A stretch of DNA of 31,889 nt, from assembly GCA_016202915.1 (NCBI GenBank), contig JACQNT010000073.1:1-31889 (forward strand). Direction: 5' to 3'. Below the pieces are notes generated by a model. It had not been told where the DNA came from and made no database searches. It saw only the letters and a program-made list of their open reading frames with translations. The DNA is from Acidobacteriota bacterium (GTDB taxonomy: Bacteria > Acidobacteriota > Polarisedimenticolia > Gp22-AA2). Of this stretch, positions 15,980 to 25,500 are shown one piece after another; the first letter of the stretch is position 1; each line of letters begins with the position of its first letter. The position numbers and the translations under genes are program-made.

Positions 15980-16069
15980 ATGAAGAGATCGACAGGACGC
16001 GTCTGGTTCACCGATCCGTTCGCGCTGTTCGCTCATGGGGCCGTCGGACTCTTGAGTATGCTGAAGTGA
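15980..16069 (+). CDS. Possible small ORF (29 aa) upstream of the BNR gene
   Basis: An ATG preceded by AAGGGG at about 7 bases opens a 29-codon frame with a basic N-terminus (MKRSTGRVW) and a hydrophobic second half (FALFAHGAVGLLSML) ending in Lys. It sits between the two TTCAA clusters and 83 bp before the large secreted-protein gene. It could be a leader peptide, a small membrane peptide or chance. No family is recognised. Good ribosome-binding spacing and the flanking repeats are the only support. Confidence 0.35.
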   Translation: MKRSTGRVWFTDPFALFAHGAVGLLSMLK

Positions 16070-16093
16070 GGACCTCCGGCGCCACACACGTCG

Positions 16094-16109
16094 TTCAAGG
16101 TTTTTTCAA
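16094..16109 (+). repeat. TTCAA direct repeats in 11-bp register, cluster 2
   Basis: TTCAA at 16094 and 16105 (11 bp apart) lie within GTTCAAGGTTTTTTCAA. This 17-mer (16093-16109) matches the one at 15884-15900 with a single mismatch. It lies 44 bp before the ATG of the next large gene. Confidence 0.6.
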
Positions 16110-16152
16110 GCCTCCCGGCGCATTCTCCCGGCACTTAAGAAGGAAGTGTGCC

Positions 16153-19100
16153 ATGGTTTCAAACCCACAGGAAACGCAGAGGTCGCACATGCTTCACATC
16201 GTACAGCGGCTCTTTGTATTCGCCATCCTTTGCCTCCCATTCGCCGCCTGGGCAAGCCCAGCGCTGGCGGCCACCACCTACTACTTCCACGGCACTGCCG
16301 CGGACCAGGCGAATAAGAACTTGATCTTCACCGATCCCAGCTTTCGGGGGACGGCGTTCTTCGACCAGAACGCTCCGACCGAGCTGGTCCCCGACACGCA
16401 GACGACGAGCCCCTTCGCGAACGACGACTTTGTTGGCAATCCGCTCGCTGCTTACTGGCGGGGCGCCTTCTCGGGCACGGTCGACGGCAACCTCGAGCTG
16501 AAGTGGTTCTGGAGCACCGAGAACGCCGAGGCGACGCTCATCGGCGCCGATGTCATCATCAGCGTCTTCGCCGACCCCGCCTACGTCGCGGCCCGAGTGC
16601 AGCCGCAGAGGCTCATCGGACGGAGATCGGCCACCCTCTCTGGGATCAACCCGGTCCCCACCGAGTTCACGAGCACGGTTCGGGTGAAGGGCACGGTTCA
16701 GAGCGAGCTTCTGATCCAGGTGGTCCCGGTGTTCGCGGATACCGGCGAGGGTCTTTTCGTCCATTACGACGCGACGAGCACGCCATCGCGCTTCAGCTTC
16801 GTGCCCGTGCCCCCACAGCCTCAGGTCGTCCACGATGCGCGCACCGTCAGCTTCGCGCCCTCCTCGATCGTCGCCCCCGGGTTCTTCGGACCCGAGCCGA
16901 TGACGGTGATGGAGCGGCGCGTCCCGGGCTCGCAACCGGGCCGGATCGACCCGAACCGGATCCTCGTCGACTGGCCGTTCTCGACGCAGACGCAGGCAGA
17001 TTTGCTCCACCGCTCGACCGACGGCGGCGACAGCTTCCGCCTCGTGCTCGATCCCTCCTGCACCTTCCGTAACCGCCCGAACTGCCTCACGCTCGGCGGC
17101 GGCGACAGCGACAGCGAGGTCAATCTCGTCACCGGCACCCTCTTCTTCGCCGACCAGGAGCTGGCGCTCACCCAGGAAGGCATCTCGAGCTCGCTCGACC
17201 ACGGCGACACCTTCCCGGTCGCGCGGCAGCACGCCGTCACGTCTCCGACGACCGTGACCGATCGCCAGTGGGTGGCTTGGGCCGACCCGAACGAGGTCAA
17301 CGTCGGGCTGGTCGGGATCGAGGCCTTCCTCGCCTGGCACCTGCCGATCGCGGGGCAGTACATCGTCGGGATCGACACGAACGGGCAGGTGATCACGCCG
17401 GCGGCGCCGCAGATCCTGGGCGTGCTCCAGAGCGGGCCGATCCGCGTCGACAACACCGACGGCCCCGGCCGCGGCTGGGTCTACCAGATCTTCCGCGGGG
17501 GTGGCGGCGTTACCGTCGCCACCGCCTTCGGCGACGACTTCCTGCTCGAGCAGGGCACAACGACGACGGCCTGGCACAGCAACGTGATCTCGTCCGACAG
17601 CGCCACGATCTTCCCCTGGCTCAACCACGATAGCCGGGGGAACGCCTACGCGGCCTGGGTGGGAGACGACACGGGCGAGCTGTTTCTCAGCGTCTCGCCG
17701 ATCGACGACCCCCGCAACGACCCGAGCGCGGGCGGCCGCCCGGGGACGTTTTGGACGCCGAAGGCCAAGGTCAACCCGCCCGCGGTTACGAGCACGGTCT
17801 TTCCGGAGGTGACGGCCGGCGATTTCGGCCGCATCGCGATCGCCTACATGGGCAGCACTGACTGCTCCGGGCCTTCGGGCGCCTGCGCGGCGACCGCCCA
17901 CTGGGACGTCTACACCGCGGTCATCACCGACGCGCTCGCGCTCGCCCGCGCCACCCCGCTCGTCGTCTCCACCGGGAAGGTCAACCACCGGTTCGTCCAC
18001 CGCGGGAACATCTGCACCGGTGGCGCGGGCTGCGGCGACGGCGACGACCGCTCGCTGCTCGACATGATTGACCTCGGCCTCGACGAGGCCGGGCGCGTCG
18101 GCGTCGTCTTCATGAATAACAACAACCGGCTCGCGGCGCCGAACCTGACGGACGTCGCCAAGAACGGCCCGTTCACGCACTTCGCGAAGCTTGTCGAGGG
18201 CCCGTCGTTGCTTGCCACGACGCCGGATCCGAAGATCACGATTCTGGAGAACGCGCGCTCCGACGCCGCCGGCGACGCCACCTGGCCGAACACGGCGGCC
18301 GGGACGAACCTTCGCTCCTTCGATTTGCTCGGCGCCTCGATCTTCATCTCGGGCGCCGATGTCGTCGCGCGCGTGCCGCTCTCGAACTCGACCACGAGCG
18401 GGATGCTCCACGACCTCGCCACCTGGAACGCGGCCTCGCCGCTGACCGACCAGAAGGAGCGGATCCACTGCCTCGTCCGCTTCGAAACCGACGACGAGGT
18501 CTGGCACATGTCGATGGACCTGAGCTCCAACGGCAGCCGCCGCTTCTTCGGCGGCAGGGTTGACGGGAACGACAACCTGCTCGGGCCGACGGGCGTGACG
18601 GGCAGCGCGGGCTCCCGCTACGTGGCCGACGCTGGTTTTCCGGTCACCGGCTCCGTCGGGCAGGGCGTGCTGACGCTGCGGGCTCCGAAGTCGGTGTTCG
18701 GGCTCGACCTCGGCTCCCGCCTCTTCAGCGTGAGCGCCTTCGCGCTCGCCGCGCCGCCCGAGAGCGAGACGCGCCTGTCCAACCCCCTCCGCGTCGTCGA
18801 CGCGACGCCGCCGTTCGACGCAACGCTCCAGGAGGGGCCGAGCCCGCCGTCCGCGCCCGACTGCGACGACCCGGACATCGTCACCTCCGGCGGCTGGCAC
18901 ACGCTCAAGGACGCCCGCGCCGGCGACGGCACGCTCTGCCGCAACGTCGGCGCCAGGAAGGCGAACTCCGGCGCGTTCATGGAGTTCCAGTTCGACGGCA
19001 CCCGCATCGACATCGTCGTCGCGAAGGGCCCGCGCGGCGGCAACTTCAATGTCAGCATCGACGGCGGCGCGCCGACCAAAGTGGACCTCTACCGCGCGCC

Positions 19101-19602
19101 GTCCAACCCGGTACAGCCGGATAACTCCGGACGCAAGGACCTCGACTTCGGGATCTCGCTGCCCTTCGCGGCGAGCGGAACCGGACCGCACACGCTGCGG
19201 ATCGACGTTCTGAACGACCACCCCGATCCGCTGCGCGACATGGTCTACATTGACGGCTTCGTCATCACCGGCGGCGGGATCCTGCCGAGGTCGCCCGGAA
19301 GCCCGACGGACGTCGCCTCGGTCGTCACGGGCACCGTGGCTGCTGGCGGACAGGCTGTCATCACCGTCGTTACGACTCAGGCGACGCAGCAGCTAACGGC
19401 CGTGTTGGAGGCTTCGGCGGGCGTGCGCATGGTGCTGCGCGACTCCACCGAGCAGGTTCTCGAAACGGCGGAGGGCGCGGGCGGTGTGGTGACCCTCCAG
19501 GCCGGCCCGCTGCAGACCGGCCCCTTCACGCTGGTGCTCACGAACACGGCCGAGACGGACGAGGCTTTCGAGCTCTGGGAGGTTCTGACCGAACAGCGAT
19601 AG
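16153..19602 (+). CDS. Large secreted BNR/sialidase-like repeat protein
   Basis: An 1149-residue protein; the ATG at 16153 has AAGGA 8 bases upstream. The ATG at 16189 (GAGG before it) would begin directly at the signal peptide and is the main alternative. The signal sequence VFAILCLPFAAWASPALA is followed by a beta-rich N-terminal domain. A BNR-like region then carries Asp-box-type turns (STDGGDSFRLVLD, SLDHGDTF) and the segment FPEVTAGDFGRIAIAYMGS, which recurs in the 22521 gene product. A domain near residues 900-1040 (GGWHTLKDARAGDGTLCRNV ... HTLRIDVLND) looks like a beta-sandwich binding module. A PPC-like beta domain ends the protein. No catalytic residues of true sialidases were identified, so a binding or structural role is as likely as hydrolysis. 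Confidence 0.75.
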   Translation: MVSNPQETQRSHMLHIVQRLFVFAILCLPFAAWASPALAATTYYFHGTAADQANKNLIFTDPSFRGTAFFDQNAPTELVPDTQTTSPFANDDFVGNPLAAYWRGAFSGTVDGNLELKWFWSTENAEATLIGADVIISVFADPAYVAARVQPQRLIGRRSATLSGINPVPTEFTSTVRVKGTVQSELLIQVVPVFADTGEGLFVHYDATSTPSRFSFVPVPPQPQVVHDARTVSFAPSSIVAPGFFGPEPMTVMERRVPGSQPGRIDPNRILVDWPFSTQTQADLLHRSTDGGDSFRLVLDPSCTFRNRPNCLTLGGGDSDSEVNLVTGTLFFADQELALTQEGISSSLDHGDTFPVARQHAVTSPTTVTDRQWVAWADPNEVNVGLVGIEAFLAWHLPIAGQYIVGIDTNGQVITPAAPQILGVLQSGPIRVDNTDGPGRGWVYQIFRGGGGVTVATAFGDDFLLEQGTTTTAWHSNVISSDSATIFPWLNHDSRGNAYAAWVGDDTGELFLSVSPIDDPRNDPSAGGRPGTFWTPKAKVNPPAVTSTVFPEVTAGDFGRIAIAYMGSTDCSGPSGACAATAHWDVYTAVITDALALARATPLVVSTGKVNHRFVHRGNICTGGAGCGDGDDRSLLDMIDLGLDEAGRVGVVFMNNNNRLAAPNLTDVAKNGPFTHFAKLVEGPSLLATTPDPKITILENARSDAAGDATWPNTAAGTNLRSFDLLGASIFISGADVVARVPLSNSTTSGMLHDLATWNAASPLTDQKERIHCLVRFETDDEVWHMSMDLSSNGSRRFFGGRVDGNDNLLGPTGVTGSAGSRYVADAGFPVTGSVGQGVLTLRAPKSVFGLDLGSRLFSVSAFALAAPPESETRLSNPLRVVDATPPFDATLQEGPSPPSAPDCDDPDIVTSGGWHTLKDARAGDGTLCRNVGARKANSGAFMEFQFDGTRIDIVVAKGPRGGNFNVSIDGGAPTKVDLYRAPSNPVQPDNSGRKDLDFGISLPFAASGTGPHTLRIDVLNDHPDPLRDMVYIDGFVITGGGILPRSPGSPTDVASVVTGTVAAGGQAVITVVTTQATQQLTAVLEASAGVRMVLRDSTEQVLETAEGAGGVVTLQAGPLQTGPFTLVLTNTAETDEAFELWEVLTEQR

Positions 19603-19709
19603 CCGCCCCTCGTGGACGAAGATCGGAGTCAGCCTCTCTGCCCCTCCGATGGATTAAGGGGGGAACGTCGTGATCCAGGGTTGACCGCACAGGAAGACTT
19701 CGGACGCCG

Positions 19710-20234
19710 ATGAGCAGCCACCTTTTGTTCGTGGGGATGATGTTCGTGGTCCTTCCGGCCTGGGCCAAGGGAGACCAGGACACCTGTGCACTGCTCACCC
19801 GATCGGAGATCGAGGCCGTGCAGGGTGAGGCGGTGGTCGCGACGAAGAGCAGCAGTCCGGAGCGGCGCGACCTCGCCGTGTCGCAGTGCTTCTACACCGT
19901 GGCCGCCTTCGCCAAGTCGATCAGCCTCGAGGTCACGCGCAGGGACCCCGACGGCGCTGCCGGCCGTTCCCCGAGAGACGAGTGGATGAGGCTGTTCCAC
20001 CCCGAGGCGAAGGAGAGCGCGCCGAGGGGTAAGGGCGAAAAGGAGAAGGGTCAGCCGCAGCCGGTGGGGGGCGTCGGCGACGAGGCGTTCTGGACTGGCG
20101 ACAGCGTCGTTGGGGCACTGTATGTCCTCAAGGGCGACGCCTACTTCCGGATCAGCATCGGCGGCGGGGAGGAACAGAGTGACCGACTGGAGAAGTCCAA
20201 GAAACTGGCCGGAAAGGTGCTCAAGCGTCTCTAG
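19710..20234 (+). CDS. Small secreted DUF3558-like protein
   Basis: A 174-residue protein with a short signal peptide (MSSHLLFVGMMFVVLPAWA). The mature part starts DQDTCALLTRSEIEAVQGE, then has a second Cys in VSQCFYTV, and later VGDEAFWTGDSVVGALYVLKGDAYFRISIGG. The order CxLL-S/TxxE(I/V), a second Cys, VGDEAF and a final strand matches small exported proteins of the DUF3558 type, whose role is unknown. The two Cys probably form a disulfide. A Lys/Glu/Gly-rich loop lies at about residues 100-120. It ends 10 bp before the TonB receptor start and is almost certainly cotranscribed with it. No strong ribosome-binding site precedes the ATG. Confidence 0.7.
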   Translation: MSSHLLFVGMMFVVLPAWAKGDQDTCALLTRSEIEAVQGEAVVATKSSSPERRDLAVSQCFYTVAAFAKSISLEVTRRDPDGAAGRSPRDEWMRLFHPEAKESAPRGKGEKEKGQPQPVGGVGDEAFWTGDSVVGALYVLKGDAYFRISIGGGEEQSDRLEKSKKLAGKVLKRL

Positions 20235-20244
20235 GTCATCCTTT

Positions 20245-22494
20245 ATGAAGCGGCAGGCACGAAGTAGTGCGTGGGGAGCCTTCCTGGGGATCTTCCTCGG
20301 TTGGGTTTCGCCGACATTGGCCCTCGAGGGCCGCGTCCTCCTCCCGGAGGGCTCCCCCGCTTCAGATGCGACGGTGTCGATCGTGGGCCATCCCGGATCG
20401 ACCCGCACCGACGGGGAGGGTCGCTTCGTCTGGCAGCCCGATCCCGAGCTGCCGTTCGCGGTCCTCGTCATCCTCCCGGACGGCCGGTATGCGCCGCCGG
20501 TTCTCGTCGAGCAGGTCCCGGCGGAGGGGTCGCTCCTCATCCGGACCCAGCCCGCGCTGGTGGAGACGGTGACGGTGACGACCGGGGCCGCGCCGCACAT
20601 CGAGGCGCCTCCCGCGGCCGGTCTCCGCTCCATGGCGCGCCAGGAGATCGAGCAGCGCCACACGCTGCACCTCGCCGATCTGCTCGAGGACGTCCCCGGC
20701 GTCGGACGGATCGACGAGGGGCACTCGGCGGTGCCCTCGATCCGGGGGCTGGCGCGCGGCCGGACGCTCGTCCTGCTCGACGGCGCGCGGGTCACGGCCG
20801 AGCGGCGGGCCGGTCCGAGCGCGACCTTCCTCGACCCGTTCTTCCTCGAAGGGGTGGAGGTGTCGCGCGGCCCCGGATCGGTGGCCTACGGGTCCGACGC
20901 CCTGGGTGGTGTGATCGACGCGCGGACGAAGCGGCCGGAGCCGGGCTCTCCCCTCCGCCTGCGCTTCCAGGGAAGCCTGGCGGATGGCCTCCCCGAACGT
21001 AGCGCCGGTTTCGAGATCGCCAGGGGGCTGAACGAGGGGGGCCTGCTTTTCCAGGCCCGCGCGCGGGAGTTCGAGAACTACCGGAGCCCCGCGGGCGAGG
21101 TCTTCAACTCCGGCGCGCGGGACCGGGGAGTGCTGCTGCGCGCCAATCACGAGGCCGGGACCGGCATCCTCTCGATCGCCTGGCAGACCGACGTCGGGCG
21201 GGAGATCGGCAAGCCGAGCGCCGATTCGCAGGCGTGTCTCGAGGCGCCGGGCAGTTGTGCGACGTCGAGCCGGACGCTCTACCCCGTCGAGGACTCGCAC
21301 CGGCTGACGGCCTCCTACGATCTCTTTCCGCGCTGGGGCTTCCGCCAGATCGGGTTGAGCGGCTTCCTGGGGAGCTACCGCCTGATCCTCCGCCGCGACC
21401 TGCTGGGACAGGCGCTCGAGCCGCGCCCGCTCTCGATCGCCGATGTGGCGGCGCGCGATTTCGGCCTGCGCGCCTTCGCCGAGCGTCCCGCCGGCCGGGG
21501 CGGCCTGCGGGTCGGGCTCGACCTCAACGGACGGTACGGCCTCGAGGCCCGGGGCACGGAGCGCGAGTACGACGCCACGGGAACGCTTCTCTCGGAGACC
21601 GACGAAGAGCTGATCGAGAACGCCCGCAGGATCGACTCCGCGCTCTACCTCTCCGGCGAGGCCCCGCTCGGACGGGCCCTGACGGCCACGGGCGGACTGA
21701 GGCTGGACCGGGTCGCGACGCGCAACCGGGGAGGCTTCTTCGGCGACCGCTCGACGGCGCACGGGACGGTGGCGGGGTACGGCGCGCTGACGGCGACCTT
21801 CCACCCCGGCCTGAGCGCCACGGCCCAGATCGCGCGCGGCTTCCGGGACCCCACCCTCTCCGACCGCTACTTCGTGGGGCCGACCGGGAGGGGGCGGGTG
21901 ACCGGGAACCCCGACCTCGACCCCGAGACGTCGCTCCAGGCCGACCTGGCCGTACGCTACGCCCGGCGCTCCTTCCGCTGCGCCCTCTACTTCTACGAAT
22001 ACCGGATCGAGGATCTGATCGAGCGCTTCGAGCCCGATCCTGCCTCTGCCCCGGACCGGTTCGCCTTCCGCAATCGCGGCCTCGCCCGGCTGCGTGGGGT
22101 CGAGCTGGAGATCCAGGGGGAGACCACCAGGGGGCTGTCGATGCTCTTCGGGGCCCAGGTCGCATCCGGCCGGGCGCTGGATGACGACTCGCCCCTGGCC
22201 GACGTCCCGCCGGCCGGCTTCACGCTGACGCTGAGGCAGACGATTCTGGAGCGGGGCTACCTGATGGCGCGGGCCGCCGTCCGCGCGCGCGACGACGATG
22301 CCGGGCCGACGGAGATGGCCGTCTCCGGGCACGCGACCTTCGATCTGGGAGGTGGATGGCGGCTTCTACCCGGCGCCGAGCTGCGGCTTCTTGTCCGAAA
22401 TATCTCCGACAAGGCCTACCCCGCGACGGCCGACGCGCGATCGGTCCTGGCGCCTGGCCGAACGGGCCTGGCCACACTGGTCATTGACTTTTAG
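20245..22494 (+). CDS. TonB-dependent outer-membrane receptor
   Basis: A 749-residue protein from the ATG at 20245, 10 bp after the upstream stop; in-frame sequence further upstream is a shadow of the preceding gene. The signal peptide ends in SPTLA. A carboxypeptidase-regulatory-like beta domain (about 28-105, GRVLLPEGSPASDATVSIVG) comes next, then a TonB-box-like ETVTVT. The plug domain contains LADLLEDVPGVGRIDEG, SIRGLARGRTLVLLDGARV and VSRGPGSVAYGSDALGGVID. The 22-strand barrel includes FRDPTLSDRYFVGPTGRGRV and NPDLDPETSLQADLAVRY and closes with LATLVIDF, the terminal Phe expected for BAM-assembled barrels. It takes up a large solute across the outer membrane using TonB energy. The substrate is unknown; vitamin B12/siderophore receptors share this plug type, but the regulatory domain is common in polymer-uptake receptors. 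Confidence 0.95.
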   Translation: MKRQARSSAWGAFLGIFLGWVSPTLALEGRVLLPEGSPASDATVSIVGHPGSTRTDGEGRFVWQPDPELPFAVLVILPDGRYAPPVLVEQVPAEGSLLIRTQPALVETVTVTTGAAPHIEAPPAAGLRSMARQEIEQRHTLHLADLLEDVPGVGRIDEGHSAVPSIRGLARGRTLVLLDGARVTAERRAGPSATFLDPFFLEGVEVSRGPGSVAYGSDALGGVIDARTKRPEPGSPLRLRFQGSLADGLPERSAGFEIARGLNEGGLLFQARAREFENYRSPAGEVFNSGARDRGVLLRANHEAGTGILSIAWQTDVGREIGKPSADSQACLEAPGSCATSSRTLYPVEDSHRLTASYDLFPRWGFRQIGLSGFLGSYRLILRRDLLGQALEPRPLSIADVAARDFGLRAFAERPAGRGGLRVGLDLNGRYGLEARGTEREYDATGTLLSETDEELIENARRIDSALYLSGEAPLGRALTATGGLRLDRVATRNRGGFFGDRSTAHGTVAGYGALTATFHPGLSATAQIARGFRDPTLSDRYFVGPTGRGRVTGNPDLDPETSLQADLAVRYARRSFRCALYFYEYRIEDLIERFEPDPASAPDRFAFRNRGLARLRGVELEIQGETTRGLSMLFGAQVASGRALDDDSPLADVPPAGFTLTLRQTILERGYLMARAAVRARDDDAGPTEMAVSGHATFDLGGGWRLLPGAELRLLVRNISDKAYPATADARSVLAPGRTGLATLVIDF

Positions 22495-22520
22495 CAGTGC
22501 ACTGTAGAAGGAGGAGCGTC

Positions 22521-25500
22521 ATGGACGCATTTGAACGACATCTCAGGTTCACGGACCCAATTTGGCAGGCCGCGCGGCGTGCCGCCCGGGCCGGTAGGGA
22601 GAGGCGAACAGGCCGACGGAGTTTGATGGCGCTGGTCGTCGCGGGTGCCCTGGCCCTGGGCCTGTGGGCGGGCTTCTCCCCGACCGCCACGGGCCAGTCG
22701 GGGGAGAGGGTACCCACCTTCGCGAGCAGTGAGCCGCCGGCGCCCCTGGGGCGCAGTGCGGGCGAGCCCTCCCTCGGCGTCACCCGCACAATCGTGCCGC
22801 CCGACCTGCTTGGGCGGGTGATGTACATCGCGGGGACCCAGACGCTGCGGGTGACCTACGACGACTGCACCTCGCCCCCGGGGGCCCTTTGGCAGAACGT
22901 GAGCTTCACGACGACCTCCGTCACGACTCTCGATCCGATCCTCTTCACCGACCCCGAGACGGGCCGCACGTTCGTCTCACAGCTTGCCGGCAAGACCAGC
23001 CTGATGGCCTTCACGGACACTGAGGGTCGGACCTGGACCCCGAGCCAGGGCGGCGGGATCAACTCCGGCGTGGACCACCAGACAGTGGGAAGCGGCCCCT
23101 ATCCCGCGGGCGATCCCGGCTCCGTGCCCACGGCGGACTATGAGAACGCGGTCTACTACTGTTCGCAGGACATCGCCACGGCGCAGTGCGCCCTCAGCCG
23201 CGACGGCGGGCTGACGTTCGGCCCCGCAGTGCCGATCTACGCCATCACCGAGTGCGGCGGCCTTCACGGACACGTGAAGGTGGCGCCCGACGGAACGGCG
23301 TACGTACCCAACCCCTCGTGCAACCGCCAGGGCGACCCGTTCGATCCCGGCGAGCCGGGGCTCGTGCGGTCAGAGGATGCAGGAGTCACCTGGAAGGTGA
23401 GGACAGTTCCGGGAGCGCAGACCATCGGCTCATCGGACCCTGCTGTCGGCATCGGCAGGGACGGCACGCTCTACTTCGGCTACGAGGACCAGGGGCACGC
23501 AGGGATTGCCGTCTCCCACGACCGGGGCGAGTCCTGGACGTTCGTCCGGGACGTGAGCACACAGGCGGGGTTGAAGCACATCGTCTTCCCGCAGGTCACC
23601 GCGGGCGATGACAACCGCGCCGCCATCGCCTTCCTGGGGACGGACTATAGCGGACCCGGCGACCCCGAAGGGGAGGACCCCGACCTGCCGGCCGTGTGGC
23701 ACATGTACGTCGCTGCCACCTACGACGGCGGGAACTCCTGGGTCACCACAAACGCGACCCCGGGCGACCCGGTGCAGCGCGGAACGATCTGCGGTGCCGG
23801 CGTCTCCTGCGAGACGACTCGCAACCTGCTCGACTTCAACGATGTCACGATCGATAAGGACGGGCGGATCCTGGCGGCCTATGCCGACGGCTGCATCGGC
23901 TCCTGTCTCAACGGCCCCCCCAACAGCCGCACGGCGCTCGCCAAGATCGCGCGCCAGGTCAGCGGCAAGCGCCTGTTCGCCGCCGCCGACCCGCCTCCCC
24001 CCGGCGGCAAGCCGGCCGCGGTCCTGCTCCAGGCCATCCTGAAGGACAGCCCTTCGCGCGTGGAACTCTCCTGGTCGGAGCCCGACGACCGCCTGTCGGA
24101 CATCACCTCCTACAACGTCTATCGGCGTCGGACCGACATCTCGGGCCAGTCGCAGATCCTCCTGGCGACGCTCGGAGGGAGCGCGCGCAGCTACACCGAC
24201 GCAACGATCGTCTCGGGCCAGACGTACGCCTACGAGGTGACGGCGGTCAACGCCAACGGCGAGGGAGACCGGTGCAGGGAAGTGGCCCCCATCGTCCCGC
24301 CGCCACGCCGTCCTTGCGATCTCCCCGGAGACGTCGTCAGCACGGATCGCGCGGGCGACGCCCCGACCACCTCGCTGGACATCCGGCAGCTCAACATCGC
24401 CGAGCCGGCCCAGCCCGACCGCTTGGACAGGTTGGTCTTCACCCTGAAGGTGGAGAACCTGACCACACCCCTTCAGCCGAACAACGCCTGGATCATCCTC
24501 TGGAACAGGCCGCGTCCCGACTCCAACTTCGACCGGAACTACGTCGCCATGCGCGTCGACTCGACGGGGACCGCCGGGTTCAAGTTCGGGAAGATCTCGC
24601 CGCCGAGCGTCAACCAGGCCTTCGACATGGGCGACGCGGACAGCGGCAGCTTCTCGGCAACCGACGACACGATCGTCATCACCATCTCGAACTCCAAGGT
24701 GGACAACCCGATGGCGGGCCAGGATCTGACCGGTATCGAGGTCAGGACCTTCGTGTCGAACGTCAGCGGGCAGCCGGTCACCGGGCTGACGGCGCAGGAC
24801 ACCTCCGCGGCCGGGTTCTACACGCTGGTCGGGAACGCCTTCTGCGATCCGAAGCCTTTTGCCGTGGACGACTCGGCCGCCACGCCGGAGGGCCAGGCCG
24901 TCACCATCAACGTCCTGGCCAACGACATCGACGGGAACGGCGACCCGCTGACGGTGGTGAGCGTGGCCGACCCGCTCAACGGGTCGACGCGGATCAACAT
25001 CGACAGCACGGTGACCTACACCCCGGATGCCTTCTTCGTCGGGACCGACACCTTCGACTACACGATCACCGACAACCGCGACGGGACCGACATCGGGACC
25101 GTCACGGTCCTCGTCTTCCGGGTGGCGCCGTTCCAGAACCCGATCGCCGACGACGCCACACCCGACCAGGTCGACGGCGTGGACAAGGACGGGAACTACA
25201 GGCTCTCCTGGACCTTTCCGCCCCCGCCTGACAGCCAGCCGTCCTGCTTCCGCATCGAGGAGGCGAGATCGTTCGGGACCCTGTTCAGCGACGATGCGGA
25301 AGTGTTTCTTGCCGATCCGAACTCGAAGTGGACGGGCGATGCCGAGTGGATATCGTCCGTTCATCCGGATACGGAGACGCTCGGCTACTCCATCGTCTAC
25401 CACGACGAATCAGACATCAGCCTGACGATGAAAAACGCCGTGGCGATTCCGGCCGGACCCACCAAGGCCTTCCTCGCCTTCGACTCCTTCGAGGACATCG

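Noticed and set aside
16159..19221. 1020-codon minus-strand ORF opposite the BNR-like gene
   Set aside because: Antisense shadow with no motif, and it has no signal peptide or ribosome-binding site. The plus frame has both.
23430..25403. 657-codon minus-strand ORF opposite the large secreted protein
   Set aside because: Antisense shadow rich in Arg/Val/Gly/Asp without domains.
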